A stretch of DNA of 64,000 nt from Mycolicibacterium confluentis (lineage in GTDB: Bacteria; Actinomycetota; Actinomycetes; Mycobacteriales; Mycobacteriaceae), in assembly GCF_010729895.1 (NCBI RefSeq), contig NZ_AP022612.1, positions 1,364,001 through 1,428,000 on the forward strand, read 5' to 3'. A program made the position numbers and the translations under genes. The notes under the pieces are model-generated. The model was given only the letters and a program-made list of their open reading frames with translations, was not told the DNA's origin and did no database searches. This document shows, in pieces, positions 51,432 through 60,122 of this stretch; position 1 is the first letter of the stretch, and each line of letters begins with the position of its first letter.

Positions 51432-52307
51432 TTACGGCGAGTACTTGGCGACGAAGTCGGTCATGGTCTTGAGCTGGTACCGCGACACCTCGGCGGCGTT
51501 CTCGTCCTCGGCGAACACCGAGGACACCATGACGGTGTCGGGGCGGTCGTAGAACCCGATCTCGGCCAGGCCGGAGAAGAACTCGTCCCAGTTGATGTCA
51601 CCGTCACCGATCTTGAGGTGCTGGTGCACACGCACGGGGTTTCCGGGTGGATTGGTGATGTAGCGCAGCCCGTGGGAGCGGTGATGGTCCATGGTGTCGG
51701 CGACGTGCACCAGGCGCAGCTTGTCACCGGCGGCCCGCATGAGCGCGCGCATGTCGGCGCCCATATGGAACGTGTGGCACGCCACGTACACCATGCCGAT
51801 GTTGGGGGAGTTGACTCCGCGGATGATCCGCAGCGCCTCCATCCCGTCCTCGACGAAATCGTCGGGGTGCGGGTCGATTCGGACGTCGATGCCCTCGCGT
51901 TCGAAGATCGGCACCAGTTCCTCCATGGACCGGAAGAACGCGCGCTCGGACTCCTCGGCCTTCTCGGGACGACCGGAGAACTCGGTATTGATGACATTGA
52001 CCCCGAGGTCGACGGTGATCTGGATGACGCGCTTCCAGTTGCGCACGGCGGCCTCGCGGGCGTCCTCGTCGGGGCCGGACCAGCGCAGCACCGGCAGCAC
52101 CGAGGCGATCCCGACGCCGGCGTCGGCGCAGGACTTGCGGAACTTCGCCACCAGATCGTCGTCGGCGCGGGGATGGTTGAAGAACGGGATGAAATCCCGG
52201 TGCGGGGTCAACTGGAGGTGCTCATAACCCAGATCGGCCACCAGGCGCGGGAATTCGAGGAGCTCGTGGTCGTGGTGGAACGGTGTCGGATCCAGGGCGG
52301 TTTTCAT
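51432..52307 (-). CDS. iolH: IolH-like sugar phosphate isomerase/epimerase
   Basis: The protein has 291 residues with an AP endonuclease-2-type TIM barrel. Likely metal ligands sit in DPHPDDFVE, VACHTFHMGAD, VHVADTMDHH and HQHLKIGDGD. It resembles Bacillus IolH in the SGRPEKAEESERAFFRSMEEL region; the exact step is unproven and IolI-type isomerase is an alternative. It is the last gene of the iol operon, 1 nt after iolG. Symbol given by family resemblance and context. Confidence 0.75.
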   Translation of the reverse strand: MKTALDPTPFHHDHELLEFPRLVADLGYEHLQLTPHRDFIPFFNHPRADDDLVAKFRKSCADAGVGIASVLPVLRWSGPDEDAREAAVRNWKRVIQITVDLGVNVINTEFSGRPEKAEESERAFFRSMEELVPIFEREGIDVRIDPHPDDFVEDGMEALRIIRGVNSPNIGMVYVACHTFHMGADMRALMRAAGDKLRLVHVADTMDHHRSHGLRYITNPPGNPVRVHQHLKIGDGDINWDEFFSGLAEIGFYDRPDTVMVSSVFAEDENAAEVSRYQLKTMTDFVAKYSP

Positions 52308-52308
52308 G

Positions 52309-53328
52309 TCACGCCCCCGGGATGGAATCGCGGGACACCATCGCCACCTCGACCGGACCGCCGCTGTTCAGCGACACCACACCGGCCTCGCACACCGCGG
52401 CAGCGGCGTAACCGTCCCATGCGGTGGGGCCGTCGACCATTCGGCCGTCGCGGACCGCATCGACCCAACGCTGGAACTCGGTGTCATACGCCTGGCCGAA
52501 CCGCTCGCGGAAGCCGGGCGTGATCTGACCGCCCCACGTGCCGGGGGCGGACTTTCGCACCAGCCCGACGTCCAGACCGATCATCGCGCTGCCGTTGGCG
52601 GCCACAACTTCGGTCCGCACCTCATACCCGACCCCGGTGGTGACGAAGAGTTCGACATCCACGTGCTTGCCCGAGGCCGTGCGCATCACCGCGATCTGCG
52701 GATCGGCGAGGCCCTGCGGCGCAGCGGGATTGGCGGCCGGCCGGATGATCTGGATGGACACGATCTCCTCGTCGAACAGGAACCGCGTGACGTCGACCTC
52801 GTGGACCAGCGAGTCACGCACCACCATCGCGCTGTCGAAGTTCGGCGGCACGGCAGGGTTGCGGTGTACGCAGTGCAGCACCAGCGGACGGCCGAGTTCG
52901 CCGGTGTCCAGCATGGACTTCAACGCGATGTACTCGTGGTCGAAGCGGCGCATGAAGCCGACCTGGATCAGGCGCGTCCCCAGATCGGCCTCGCGCTTCA
53001 CGATGCCCAGGGCCGACTCGACGTCGGTGGTCAGCGGCTTCTCGCACAACACGGGCTTGCGATGCTCCAGGCAGGCCAGAAGCTGCTTCTCGTGCGTGGG
53101 TCCCGGGGTGGCGAGCACGACTGCGTCGACGTCGGGATCGGCGATGGCGTCGAGGGGGTCGGCCACGGCACGGCAGCCCTCGATCCCGGCGGCGATCTGA
53201 TCGGCCTTGTCGGTGAGGTAGTCGTTGACCACCGCGACGCGGGCTCCGGAGATCCTGGTGGTGAGGCGCGCGGCGTGGTCGGCGCCCATGATGCCCACGC
53301 CGAGGACGGCAATGCGCAAGTCAGACAT
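52309..53328 (-). CDS. iolG: inositol 2-dehydrogenase-like Gfo/Idh/MocA oxidoreductase
   Basis: The protein has 339 residues. The Rossmann motif [13 protein letters not shown] starts at residue 10. The catalytic CEKPLTTD carries the conserved Lys, and later [10 protein letters not shown] and [11 protein letters not shown] (His of the active site) fit inositol dehydrogenases. It oxidises myo-inositol to scyllo-inosose with NAD+, the first step of the pathway; scyllo-inositol is an alternative substrate. ATG 53328 is used because the frame to 53421 is antisense-like extension. It is 8 nt after iolE. Confidence 0.85.
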   Translation of the reverse strand: MSDLRIAVLGVGIMGADHAARLTTRISGARVAVVNDYLTDKADQIAAGIEGCRAVADPLDAIADPDVDAVVLATPGPTHEKQLLACLEHRKPVLCEKPLTTDVESALGIVKREADLGTRLIQVGFMRRFDHEYIALKSMLDTGELGRPLVLHCVHRNPAVPPNFDSAMVVRDSLVHEVDVTRFLFDEEIVSIQIIRPAANPAAPQGLADPQIAVMRTASGKHVDVELFVTTGVGYEVRTEVVAANGSAMIGLDVGLVRKSAPGTWGGQITPGFRERFGQAYDTEFQRWVDAVRDGRMVDGPTAWDGYAAAAVCEAGVVSLNSGGPVEVAMVSRDSIPGA

Positions 53329-53336
53329 CGGGTCTC

Positions 53337-54239
53337 CTAGAACTTCACTGACGGAATGCCGCACGAACCCAGGTAGTTGCGGGTGCGCTTGGCGATGGGC
53401 AGCGGGGCGTCGACCCCGCACGGGTACATGTCCTGCTCGACGATCGCGAACACGTCGATGCCGAGCCTCTCCACCGCGGCCAGAAGCGGTGGCATGTCAG
53501 GGACTCCGCGCGGCGGCTCGGTCATAGCGCCGAGCCTGACCGCCTCGCCGAATGGCAGGTCCTCGGCCTCGACCTTGGCCCGCACCTGCGGGTCGACCTG
53601 TTTGAGGTGCAGGTAGCCGATGCGTTCGGGGGCGCGTTCGATGATCGCGATGTTGTCGCCGCCGCAGTAGCTGACGTGCCCGGTGTCCAGGCACAGGTTG
53701 ACGAACTGACCGTCGGTGCCGTCGAGGAACCGGTAGATGTTCTCCTCGGTGTCGACGTGACTGTCGGCGTGCGGGTGGTACTGGGCGCGTACCCCGTACT
53801 TCTCGAACATCGCCCGGCCCAGTTCATTCATGCCCTGGGTCTTCTTCCGCCACTGCTCGGTGGTGAGGGTGCGGTCCTCGAGCATGGCACCGGTCGCGGG
53901 ATCGCGCCACATCTCGGGGATTACGACGACGTGCTGACCACCCACGGCCGCAGTCAGTTTCGCGACATCCTCGATCTGCTTCCACACCGCATCCCACGAG
54001 TCGTCCTGGTGCAGGTGCTCGAACACCGTTCCGGCCGACAGCGTGAGGTTGCGCGCCGCCAGTTCGTCGGCGAGTTGCTTGGGGTCGGTGGGCAGGTAGC
54101 CGTAGGGACCCAGTTCGATCCACTGGTAACCCGAGGCGGCCACCTCGTCGAGGAAGCGGTGATACGGGGTCTGCTGCGGGTCGTCGGGAAACCACACGCC
54201 CCACGAGTCGGGTGCGGACCCCACGCGGATTGTCGCCAT
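53337..54239 (-). CDS. iolE: inosose dehydratase-like TIM-barrel protein
   Basis: The protein has 300 residues. The N-terminus ([15 protein letters not shown]) and the metal-site segments [37 protein letters not shown] and VEQDMYP match IolE-type dehydratases, which convert scyllo-inosose to 3D-trihydroxycyclohexane-dione. The closing [12 protein letters not shown] also matches Bacillus IolE in outline. ATG 54239 starts the conserved region and follows iolD by 13 nt. A generic xylose-isomerase-like assignment would be the fallback. Confidence 0.85.
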   Translation of the reverse strand: MATIRVGSAPDSWGVWFPDDPQQTPYHRFLDEVAASGYQWIELGPYGYLPTDPKQLADELAARNLTLSAGTVFEHLHQDDSWDAVWKQIEDVAKLTAAVGGQHVVVIPEMWRDPATGAMLEDRTLTTEQWRKKTQGMNELGRAMFEKYGVRAQYHPHADSHVDTEENIYRFLDGTDGQFVNLCLDTGHVSYCGGDNIAIIERAPERIGYLHLKQVDPQVRAKVEAEDLPFGEAVRLGAMTEPPRGVPDMPPLLAAVERLGIDVFAIVEQDMYPCGVDAPLPIAKRTRNYLGSCGIPSVKF

Positions 54240-54252
54240 CTGTGTGTCCTTG

Positions 54253-56202
54253 TCAGCGATCGGAGGGGTTGATGAGGGGGCGCTGGACCTTCTTCCAGTC
54301 CGCATACCTGGCGTGGGCCTCTTGGGTCGAGGTCAGCGTCGAGACCTCGCTCACCGGAACGTCCCACCATGAATGGCTGTCGGGTGCCGAGACCAGGGGA
54401 TCGGTCTCGACGTGAATGACCGTGGTGTGGTCACCGGCCTTGGCGACCTTGACCGCGTCGGCGAACTCGGCGGCCGTGCCGACCCTGATGACGTCGGCGC
54501 CCAGGCTGGCCGCGTTGGCCGCCAGGTCGACGGGGAGGTGGTCGCCGTCGAGGCGCCCGTCGTCACCGCGATAGCGGTAGGCGGTGCCGAAGCGTTGGGA
54601 TCCCAGGGATTCGGAAAGCCCTCCGATGGAGGCGAACCCGTGGTTCTGCACCAGCACCGCGATGATCTTCACGCCCTCCTGCACCGCGGTCACGAGTTCG
54701 GTGGCCATCATCAGGTATGAGCCGTCACCGACCATGACGAATACGTCCCGATCCGGGGCCGCCATCCGGACTCCGATGCCGCCGGCGATCTCGTAGCCCA
54801 TGCAGGAGTAGCCGTATTCGACGTGGTATCCCTTGCGGTCCCGGGTGCGCCAGAGCTTGTGCAGGTCACCCGGCATCGACCCGGCCGCGCACACCACGAT
54901 GTCACGAGGATCAGAGAGTGTGTTGACCAGTCCGATGACCTGGTTCTGATTCAGCGTCGCACCCTCGTCGGTCGCGTACACCGACGACACGGTGTCATTC
55001 CATTCGGCGGCCAATTCGGTGACCCGCGAACGGTACTCGTCGCCGACGGTGTAGTCGCCGACGGCGGCGGCCAGTGCCTCCAGCGCCTCACGCGCGTCGG
55101 ACACCACACTCACGCCGCCCTGTTTCACCGAGTCCAGGGATGCGACGTTGACGTTGACGAACCGGACTTCCGGGTGGTTGAACGCGGTCCGCGACGCGGT
55201 CGTGAAATCGCTGTAGCGGGTGCCGATCCCGATCACGACGTCGGCCTCGGCGGCCAGTGCGTTGGCGGCGGTGGTGCCCGTCGAACCGATCGCACCGACC
55301 GACTGGGGATGGTCGTAGGGAAGAGAACCCTTGCCGGCCTGGCTCTCTCCCACGGGGATTCCGGTCTGCTCGCAGAACGCGGCGAGCGCCGCGGTGGCAT
55401 CGGAGTAGATGACACCGCCGCCGGCGACGATCAGGGGTGCGGATGCGCCACGGATGATCTCGGCGGCGCGTGCGATCACCGAGCGTTCCGGCAGCGGGCG
55501 GGCGATATGCCAGGTCCGTTCGGCGAACAGGGATTCCGGCCAGTCGTGGGCCTCGGCCTGCACGTCCTGGGGGATCGAGACGGTGGCCGCCCCGGTCTCG
55601 ACGGGGTCGGTGAGCACCCGCATGGCGCCCAGCAGTGCCGCGGGCAGTTGTTCGGGGCGCCACACGCGGTCGAAATAGCGCGACAGCGGCTTGAACGCGT
55701 CATTGACCGTGACGTCGCCGGATGACGGCAGTTCCAGTTCCTGCAGCACCGGCGCACTGACGCGGGTCGCGAAGGTGTCGGCCGGCAGCAGCAGCACGGG
55801 CAGTCGATTGATGGTGGCCAGCGCGGCGCCGGTGAGCATGTTCGTGGAACCGGGACCGACGCTGGCGGTGACGGCCCAGGCCTGCAGTCGGTCCCTCTGC
55901 CGCGCATAGGCCACCGCGCTGTGCACCATGGCCTGCTCGTTTCGGCCCAGCACGTAGCGCAGGCCGGGTTCGCGTCCGGCCTCAGCGGCCTCGAGTTCGT
56001 CCTGCAGCAGGGCCTGCCCGAGGCCCGCGACGTTGCCGTGGCCGAAGATGCCGAAGCATCCGGCGAAGAATCTGCCGCGGGTGCCGTCGCGTTCCACGTA
56101 CTGGTTGGCCAGGAAGCGGACGGTGGCCTGCGCGACGGTGAGGCGGACGGTGCCCTCGCCCTCGGCGAGTTTCTGTCCGGCCTTGGGTGCGGTGGATACC
56201 AC
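54253..56202 (-). CDS. iolD: trihydroxycyclohexane-dione hydrolase IolD (ThDP)
   Basis: The protein has 649 residues, of the thiamine-diphosphate family. The catalytic Glu region is at RNEQAMVHSAVAYARQ, and the ThDP-Mg motif runs from GDGSYLMMATELVTAV to the Asn ~28 residues on (VLVQNHGFASIGG). The N-terminal VRFLANQYVERDG and GNVAGLGQAL are characteristic of IolD. It hydrolyses the ring diketone to 5-deoxy-glucuronate. GTG 56202 lies 3 nt after the iolB stop. Confidence 0.92.
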   Translation of the reverse strand: MVSTAPKAGQKLAEGEGTVRLTVAQATVRFLANQYVERDGTRGRFFAGCFGIFGHGNVAGLGQALLQDELEAAEAGREPGLRYVLGRNEQAMVHSAVAYARQRDRLQAWAVTASVGPGSTNMLTGAALATINRLPVLLLPADTFATRVSAPVLQELELPSSGDVTVNDAFKPLSRYFDRVWRPEQLPAALLGAMRVLTDPVETGAATVSIPQDVQAEAHDWPESLFAERTWHIARPLPERSVIARAAEIIRGASAPLIVAGGGVIYSDATAALAAFCEQTGIPVGESQAGKGSLPYDHPQSVGAIGSTGTTAANALAAEADVVIGIGTRYSDFTTASRTAFNHPEVRFVNVNVASLDSVKQGGVSVVSDAREALEALAAAVGDYTVGDEYRSRVTELAAEWNDTVSSVYATDEGATLNQNQVIGLVNTLSDPRDIVVCAAGSMPGDLHKLWRTRDRKGYHVEYGYSCMGYEIAGGIGVRMAAPDRDVFVMVGDGSYLMMATELVTAVQEGVKIIAVLVQNHGFASIGGLSESLGSQRFGTAYRYRGDDGRLDGDHLPVDLAANAASLGADVIRVGTAAEFADAVKVAKAGDHTTVIHVETDPLVSAPDSHSWWDVPVSEVSTLTSTQEAHARYADWKKVQRPLINPSDR

Positions 56203-56205
56203 GGG

Positions 56206-57078
56206 TCAGGCTCCTTCCCGAATTCCGGTGCCGAACGGCAGCCGGGGATCGATCTCCTGGTGTTCCCAGCTGTCGCGCAGCCAGGTGTGGTTCGGGTCGT
56301 CGCAGATCATCCAGGCCCGGTTGGGGCCCGATCCGGCCATCACGTTGAGGTAGTACATGTGGTGGCCGGGCGCGGCGATGGACGGTCCGTGGTATCCGTG
56401 CGGCACCAGGACGACGTCGCCGGAGCGGACCTCTTCGAGCACCTCGATCGGGCGCTCGGGTGTGCCGTAGACCCGGTGGTAGCCGAATCCCGGTGTGCCG
56501 GCCGGGCTGTCGGCGATCTCGAAGTAGTAGATCTCCTCGAGTTGGGTTTCGACGTCGGTGTTCTCGTCGTGTTTGTGGGCCGGATAGCTGGACCAGTTGC
56601 CGCTCGGGGTGATGACCTCACATGCGATCAGTGAGTCGGCCTCGAAGGTCGTGGCGGTGCCGAAGTTGTGCACCTGGCGACTGCAGTTGCCTGCACCCCG
56701 CAGTTCCACCGGGACGTCGGCGGCGGCCACGCGGCGATTGGGTAACGACCGGGTGGCCCGGGCACCGCAGATCGCGAGGCGGCCCGTCCCGGACAGTGTG
56801 TACGCCTGGTCGATGCCGAGGTACACCATGTCGGCGGGGCCGTCGAACACCGAGGTTCGGGGCGCGAGGTCGAACTTCTCGCCGCCGCATTCGACGGTGC
56901 CGCCGCCGGCCAACGGCAGGATCATCACCTCGGTGTCCCGGGTGTGCAGCGTCACCGGGTCGGCGGCGAGTTCGAGCACCTGCAGCGAGGATTCGGCCCA
57001 ACCGGCCGACTCCGGGGTGACGTCGACGGTATGGGGAAGCGTGGCGCTTCCCGCGGGGATGTAGAGCCTGCTGCGCAC
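56206..57078 (-). CDS. iolB: 5-deoxy-glucuronate isomerase IolB
   Basis: The protein has 290 residues of two cupin repeats. Metal ligands are in PAHKHDEN and ETQLEEIYYFE, with VPHGYHGPSIAAPGH carrying the C-terminal His. It isomerises 5-deoxy-glucuronate to 2-deoxy-5-keto-gluconate, the substrate of IolC. The N-terminal half has YLGIDQAYTLSG of the same family. It follows the aldolase by 3 nt and precedes iolD, so the order of genes is not the order of reactions. Confidence 0.93.
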   Translation of the reverse strand: MRSRLYIPAGSATLPHTVDVTPESAGWAESSLQVLELAADPVTLHTRDTEVMILPLAGGGTVECGGEKFDLAPRTSVFDGPADMVYLGIDQAYTLSGTGRLAICGARATRSLPNRRVAAADVPVELRGAGNCSRQVHNFGTATTFEADSLIACEVITPSGNWSSYPAHKHDENTDVETQLEEIYYFEIADSPAGTPGFGYHRVYGTPERPIEVLEEVRSGDVVLVPHGYHGPSIAAPGHHMYYLNVMAGSGPNRAWMICDDPNHTWLRDSWEHQEIDPRLPFGTGIREGA

Positions 57079-57081
57079 GAC

Positions 57082-57972
57082 CTACCGCACCATCCGCGCG
57101 GCCGTCGCGACGGCTGCGCTCACGTCGTCGTCATGGGGGTAGAGCAGCGTGCGACCGACGATCAGGCCCCGCACCGACGGGAGGGTCAGTGCCTTCTCCC
57201 ACGTGGCGAAGGCCTCGTCGGGGTCGGCGGGATCCCCGCCGAGAAGCAGCGTCGGCAGAGTGGTGGACTCCATGACACGGTCCATCTCGTCGACGACCGG
57301 CAGCTTCATCCAGGTGTAGGCCGATGTGGAGCCCAGGCCTTGGCTGATGTGTACGGATTTGATCACCGCATCGGGGCTCAGGTCGTTGCGGACGTGGCCG
57401 TCGACGCGGGTCGACAGGAACGGTTCCAGCATCGCGATCAGTCCGTGCGCGGCCAGGTCGTCGACGGCCTGCGCACAGGCGACCATGGTGGCGACGGTGC
57501 TCGGGTCGTCAAGATCGATGCGGCACAGCATCTTTCCGCCGTTCATCTTCGCCGCGGCGGTCGACGCGGCGGTGGCGCCCGTCATCCGGTCGTCGAGTTC
57601 AAAGGCGGACCCCGCGAGCCCGCCGCGGTTGAACGAGGAGAACACCACCTTGTCGTCGAGGGCCCCGAGCAGCAGCAGGTCGTCGAGGATGTCGGCGGTC
57701 GCGAGCACGCCGTCGACGCCCGGGTCGGCGAGTGCGGCGCGCAGTCGGTCGAGCAGATCGATGCGACTGTTCATCGCGGTCGGGCGGGAACCCACGGCCA
57801 GTGCGCCGCGGGCCGGGTGATCGGCGGCGACGATCATCAACCTGCCGTCACCGCGGACCGTCGGGCGGGTGACGCGCTCCTGCCACGCTCGCGCGATGGC
57901 GCCGGGATCCGCGGCGCGCAGGTCGGTGATGGCGGCGTAGTCGCCGCAGACTGCGGCACCGAATTCAGACAT
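57082..57972 (-). CDS. Cgl0159-like (beta/alpha)8 aldolase, probable iol-pathway aldolase
   Basis: The protein has 296 residues and a DeoC/LacD-type barrel. The RLMIVAADHPARGAL start and the KMLCRIDLDDPSTV, MLEPFLS and HISQGLGSTSAYTWMKLP segments match the Cgl0159 group found in actinobacterial inositol loci. It probably cleaves 2-deoxy-5-keto-gluconate-6-phosphate to dihydroxyacetone phosphate and malonic semialdehyde in place of IolJ. ATG 57972 overlaps the iolC stop by 8 nt (ATGTCTGA). No iolA is nearby to take the malonic semialdehyde. Confidence 0.8.
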   Translation of the reverse strand: MSEFGAAVCGDYAAITDLRAADPGAIARAWQERVTRPTVRGDGRLMIVAADHPARGALAVGSRPTAMNSRIDLLDRLRAALADPGVDGVLATADILDDLLLLGALDDKVVFSSFNRGGLAGSAFELDDRMTGATAASTAAAKMNGGKMLCRIDLDDPSTVATMVACAQAVDDLAAHGLIAMLEPFLSTRVDGHVRNDLSPDAVIKSVHISQGLGSTSAYTWMKLPVVDEMDRVMESTTLPTLLLGGDPADPDEAFATWEKALTLPSVRGLIVGRTLLYPHDDDVSAAVATAARMVR

Positions 57973-58951
57973 TGACGGCCTCCACGGCGGATTGTTCGGC
58001 GAGTTCGGCCACCTCGGTGGCGGTGGGCATCGCGGTCGAGCATTCGAGACGGGACGCGACGATCGCGCCGGCGGCATTCGCGTAGCGCAGCATCTTCTCC
58101 AGCGGCCAGTTGCGCAGGAGTCCATGAATCAGGCTGCCGCCGAAAGCATCTCCCGCGCCCAGTCCGTTGACCACGTCGACGTCGTTGGGGGCGACGGTGA
58201 CCGAGGCGTGTCTGGTCTTGCCCAGCACACCGCGCGGGCCCTGTTTGACGATCGCCAGTTCCACGCCCAGATCCAGCAGGGCGTCGGCGGCCCGGTGCGG
58301 GTTGGTCTCGCCGACGGCGACCTCGCACTCCTCGCGGTTCCCGACGGCGACGGTGATGTGCTCGAGCGCGCGCTGGATCTGTTCGTTGGCGGCGGCCGCG
58401 TTGGCCCAGAACATCGGCCGGTAGTCCAGGTCCAGCACTGTCAGCGGCGCTCGTCCCTGCTCGCTTCGGGCCTCCCAGGCGGCGAAATGCGCACTGCGGC
58501 TGGGCTCTTCGGACAGTCCGGTGACGGTCGACCAGTAGAGGCGGGCACTGCGCACCGTCTCGGCGTCGATCTCGTCGGGGCTGATCTGCATGTCGGGCGC
58601 CGACGGCCTGCGGTAGAAATACAGCGGGAAGTCGTCGGGAGGGAAGATCTCGCAGAAGGTGACCGGCGTCGGGTACTCGCCGTGGGTGCCCACGAAGCGG
58701 TTGTCGACGCCCAGTGCGGCGAGTTCCCTGCGGACGAACCGGCCGAACGGGTCGTCGCCGACCCCTGAGATCAACGCGGTGTGGTTGCCCAGACGTGCGG
58801 CGGCCACCGCCACGTTGGCGGCGCTGCCGCCGAGGAACTTGCCGAACGATTCGACGTCTTCGAGGCCCACCCCGGTCTGCAGGGGATAGACGTCGACACC
58901 GCTGCGGCCGATGGCGAGGGCGTCAAAAGCCTTGTTGGCGTTTGCGGTCAC
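57965..58951 (-). CDS. iolC: 5-dehydro-2-deoxygluconokinase IolC
   Basis: The protein has 328 residues of the PfkB sugar kinase family. The N-terminal GRSGVDVYPLQ and GGSAANVAVAAARLG form the substrate site, and NGLGAGDAFGGSLIHGLL holds the anion-hole Gly and catalytic Asp. It phosphorylates 2-deoxy-5-keto-gluconate. GTG 58951 has GGGAG 6 nt upstream; the open frame to 59056 runs through the promoter. First gene of the seven-gene minus-strand operon. Confidence 0.9.
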   Translation of the reverse strand: MTANANKAFDALAIGRSGVDVYPLQTGVGLEDVESFGKFLGGSAANVAVAAARLGNHTALISGVGDDPFGRFVRRELAALGVDNRFVGTHGEYPTPVTFCEIFPPDDFPLYFYRRPSAPDMQISPDEIDAETVRSARLYWSTVTGLSEEPSRSAHFAAWEARSEQGRAPLTVLDLDYRPMFWANAAAANEQIQRALEHITVAVGNREECEVAVGETNPHRAADALLDLGVELAIVKQGPRGVLGKTRHASVTVAPNDVDVVNGLGAGDAFGGSLIHGLLRNWPLEKMLRYANAAGAIVASRLECSTAMPTATEVAELAEQSAVEAVNV

Positions 58952-59046
58952 GGATACTCCCGAAGGCTTCTGGCTTTGTGGGTTCTGTCGACCTGACCGA
59001 CGCCGGCGCGTCGGGCATTCGCCATCGACTGTGCGCCCCGCCACCC

Positions 59047-59073
59047 GGAAAGTCAAGACTTTGTCCTGACATT
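59047..59073 (-). promoter_or_regulatory. GntR (IolR) operator and promoter of the iolC operon
   Basis: On the minus strand the core reads GTCAGGACAAAGTCTTGAC, a near-perfect 19-bp dyad, with the flanking AAT and TTTCC shared with the second copy. TTGACT at the end is a likely -35, and CACAGT 17 nt on is a weak -10. The operator overlaps the -35 box, which suits repression. Confidence 0.75.
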
Positions 59074-59156
59074 CTTACCTGCAGTCATGAGGAGGTACTC
59101 TGGGCAGCCACGCGCTCGGCGGGCGCGCGGACACTGGACGCAGGATCGGAGCGGGC

Positions 59157-59894
59157 GTGGTCACGACACTGGCTATCGAGGTCGATCGGTCGAGCCCGAT
59201 CCCGCTGTACTTCCAGGTGGCGCAGGTCTTCGAGAAGGCCATCCTCGACGGACAGCTCAAGCCGGGGGACCGGTTCGAGAACGAACTGGCGCTGGCGAAG
59301 CGGTTGAACCTCTCGCGCCCCACGACCCGTCGCGCCATCCAGGAGCTCGTGGACAAGGGACTGCTGGTCCGCAAGCGCGGCGTGGGTACCCAGGTGGTGC
59401 AGACCCCGGTGCACCGTCCGGTGGAGTTGACCAGCCTGTTCGACGACCTGGCGCGGGCGGGGCAGGAGCCCACCACGCAGGTGCTCGACTATCGACTGGG
59501 CCCTGCGACCGACGACATCGCGCAGCATCTCAACCTTCCCGCCGGCAGCGACGTCGTGACGATGCGACGCCTGCGCTGCTCCAGCGGCCAGCCGCTTGCG
59601 GTGATGACCAATCACCTGCCCGCCGCGCTGGCGCCCGACCGCGACGAACTCGAGACGGCGGGTCTCTACCAGTCGATGCGCTCACGCGGAGTGCACATCC
59701 GCGTCGCCCGCCAGCGCATCGGGGCCAAGGCCGCTGACCGTGAGGAGGCACGCCTCCTCGACGAGAAGCCCAAGGCGCCGCTGCTGGTGATGGAGCGGAC
59801 GGCCTTCGACGATTCGGGCCGAATCGTGGAGTTCGGCAGCCACGTGTATCGCGCCTCGCGCTACTACTTCGAAACTACGCTCGTCGATCGCTGA
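59157..59894 (+). CDS. GntR/UTRA-family regulator of inositol genes (IolR-like)
   Basis: The protein has 245 residues. A winged helix-turn-helix is at residues ~18-80 (LKPGDRFENELALAKRLNLS, then TTRRAIQELVDKGLL). A UTRA ligand domain follows (GLYQSMRSRGVHIRVARQRI, then MERTAFDDSG). GTG 59157 has GGAG about 8 nt before. It lies between the iolC operon and the importer, both carrying the same operator, so it is the obvious repressor, released by an inositol intermediate. Corynebacterium IolR is a GntR-type analogue. A terminator follows. Confidence 0.85.
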   Translation: MVTTLAIEVDRSSPIPLYFQVAQVFEKAILDGQLKPGDRFENELALAKRLNLSRPTTRRAIQELVDKGLLVRKRGVGTQVVQTPVHRPVELTSLFDDLARAGQEPTTQVLDYRLGPATDDIAQHLNLPAGSDVVTMRRLRCSSGQPLAVMTNHLPAALAPDRDELETAGLYQSMRSRGVHIRVARQRIGAKAADREEARLLDEKPKAPLLVMERTAFDDSGRIVEFGSHVYRASRYYFETTLVDR

Positions 59895-59909
59895 CCTGAA
59901 AACCACTGC

Positions 59910-59932
59910 TGTGCACCGTATTTCGGTGCGCA
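59910..59932 (+). terminator. hairpin terminator after the GntR gene
   Basis: A 9-bp stem with one G-T pair (TGTGCACCG) and a TATTT loop, 15 nt after the stop. Confidence 0.7.
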
Positions 59933-59997
59933 CTCTCGTCGTGTGACGTCCCGTGTTCGCCAGCACGCGTCTTCGCGAAGCTTTGACATGCGGTCCT

Positions 59998-60043
59998 AAT
60001 GTCAGAACAAAGTGTTGACTTTCCAGTGTGAGCGGTATTACAT
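59998..60043 (+). promoter_or_regulatory. GntR (IolR) operator and promoter of the importer operon
   Basis: GTCAGAACAAAGTGTTGAC (60001-60019) matches the iolC operator at 17 of 19 positions, and AATGTCAG to TTTCC at 25 of 27. TTGACT (60015-60020) and TTACAT (60038-60043) are 17 nt apart. A further TGACAT/ATGTCA dyad lies at 59984-60004. Confidence 0.8.
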
Positions 60044-60122
60044 CGACTGCGAGGCCGTGTCGCTTGCCACCGGCGTGCAGACGCTCAAGCTCCGCGGCGA
60101 TGTCCGAGGACAAGGAGAGACA

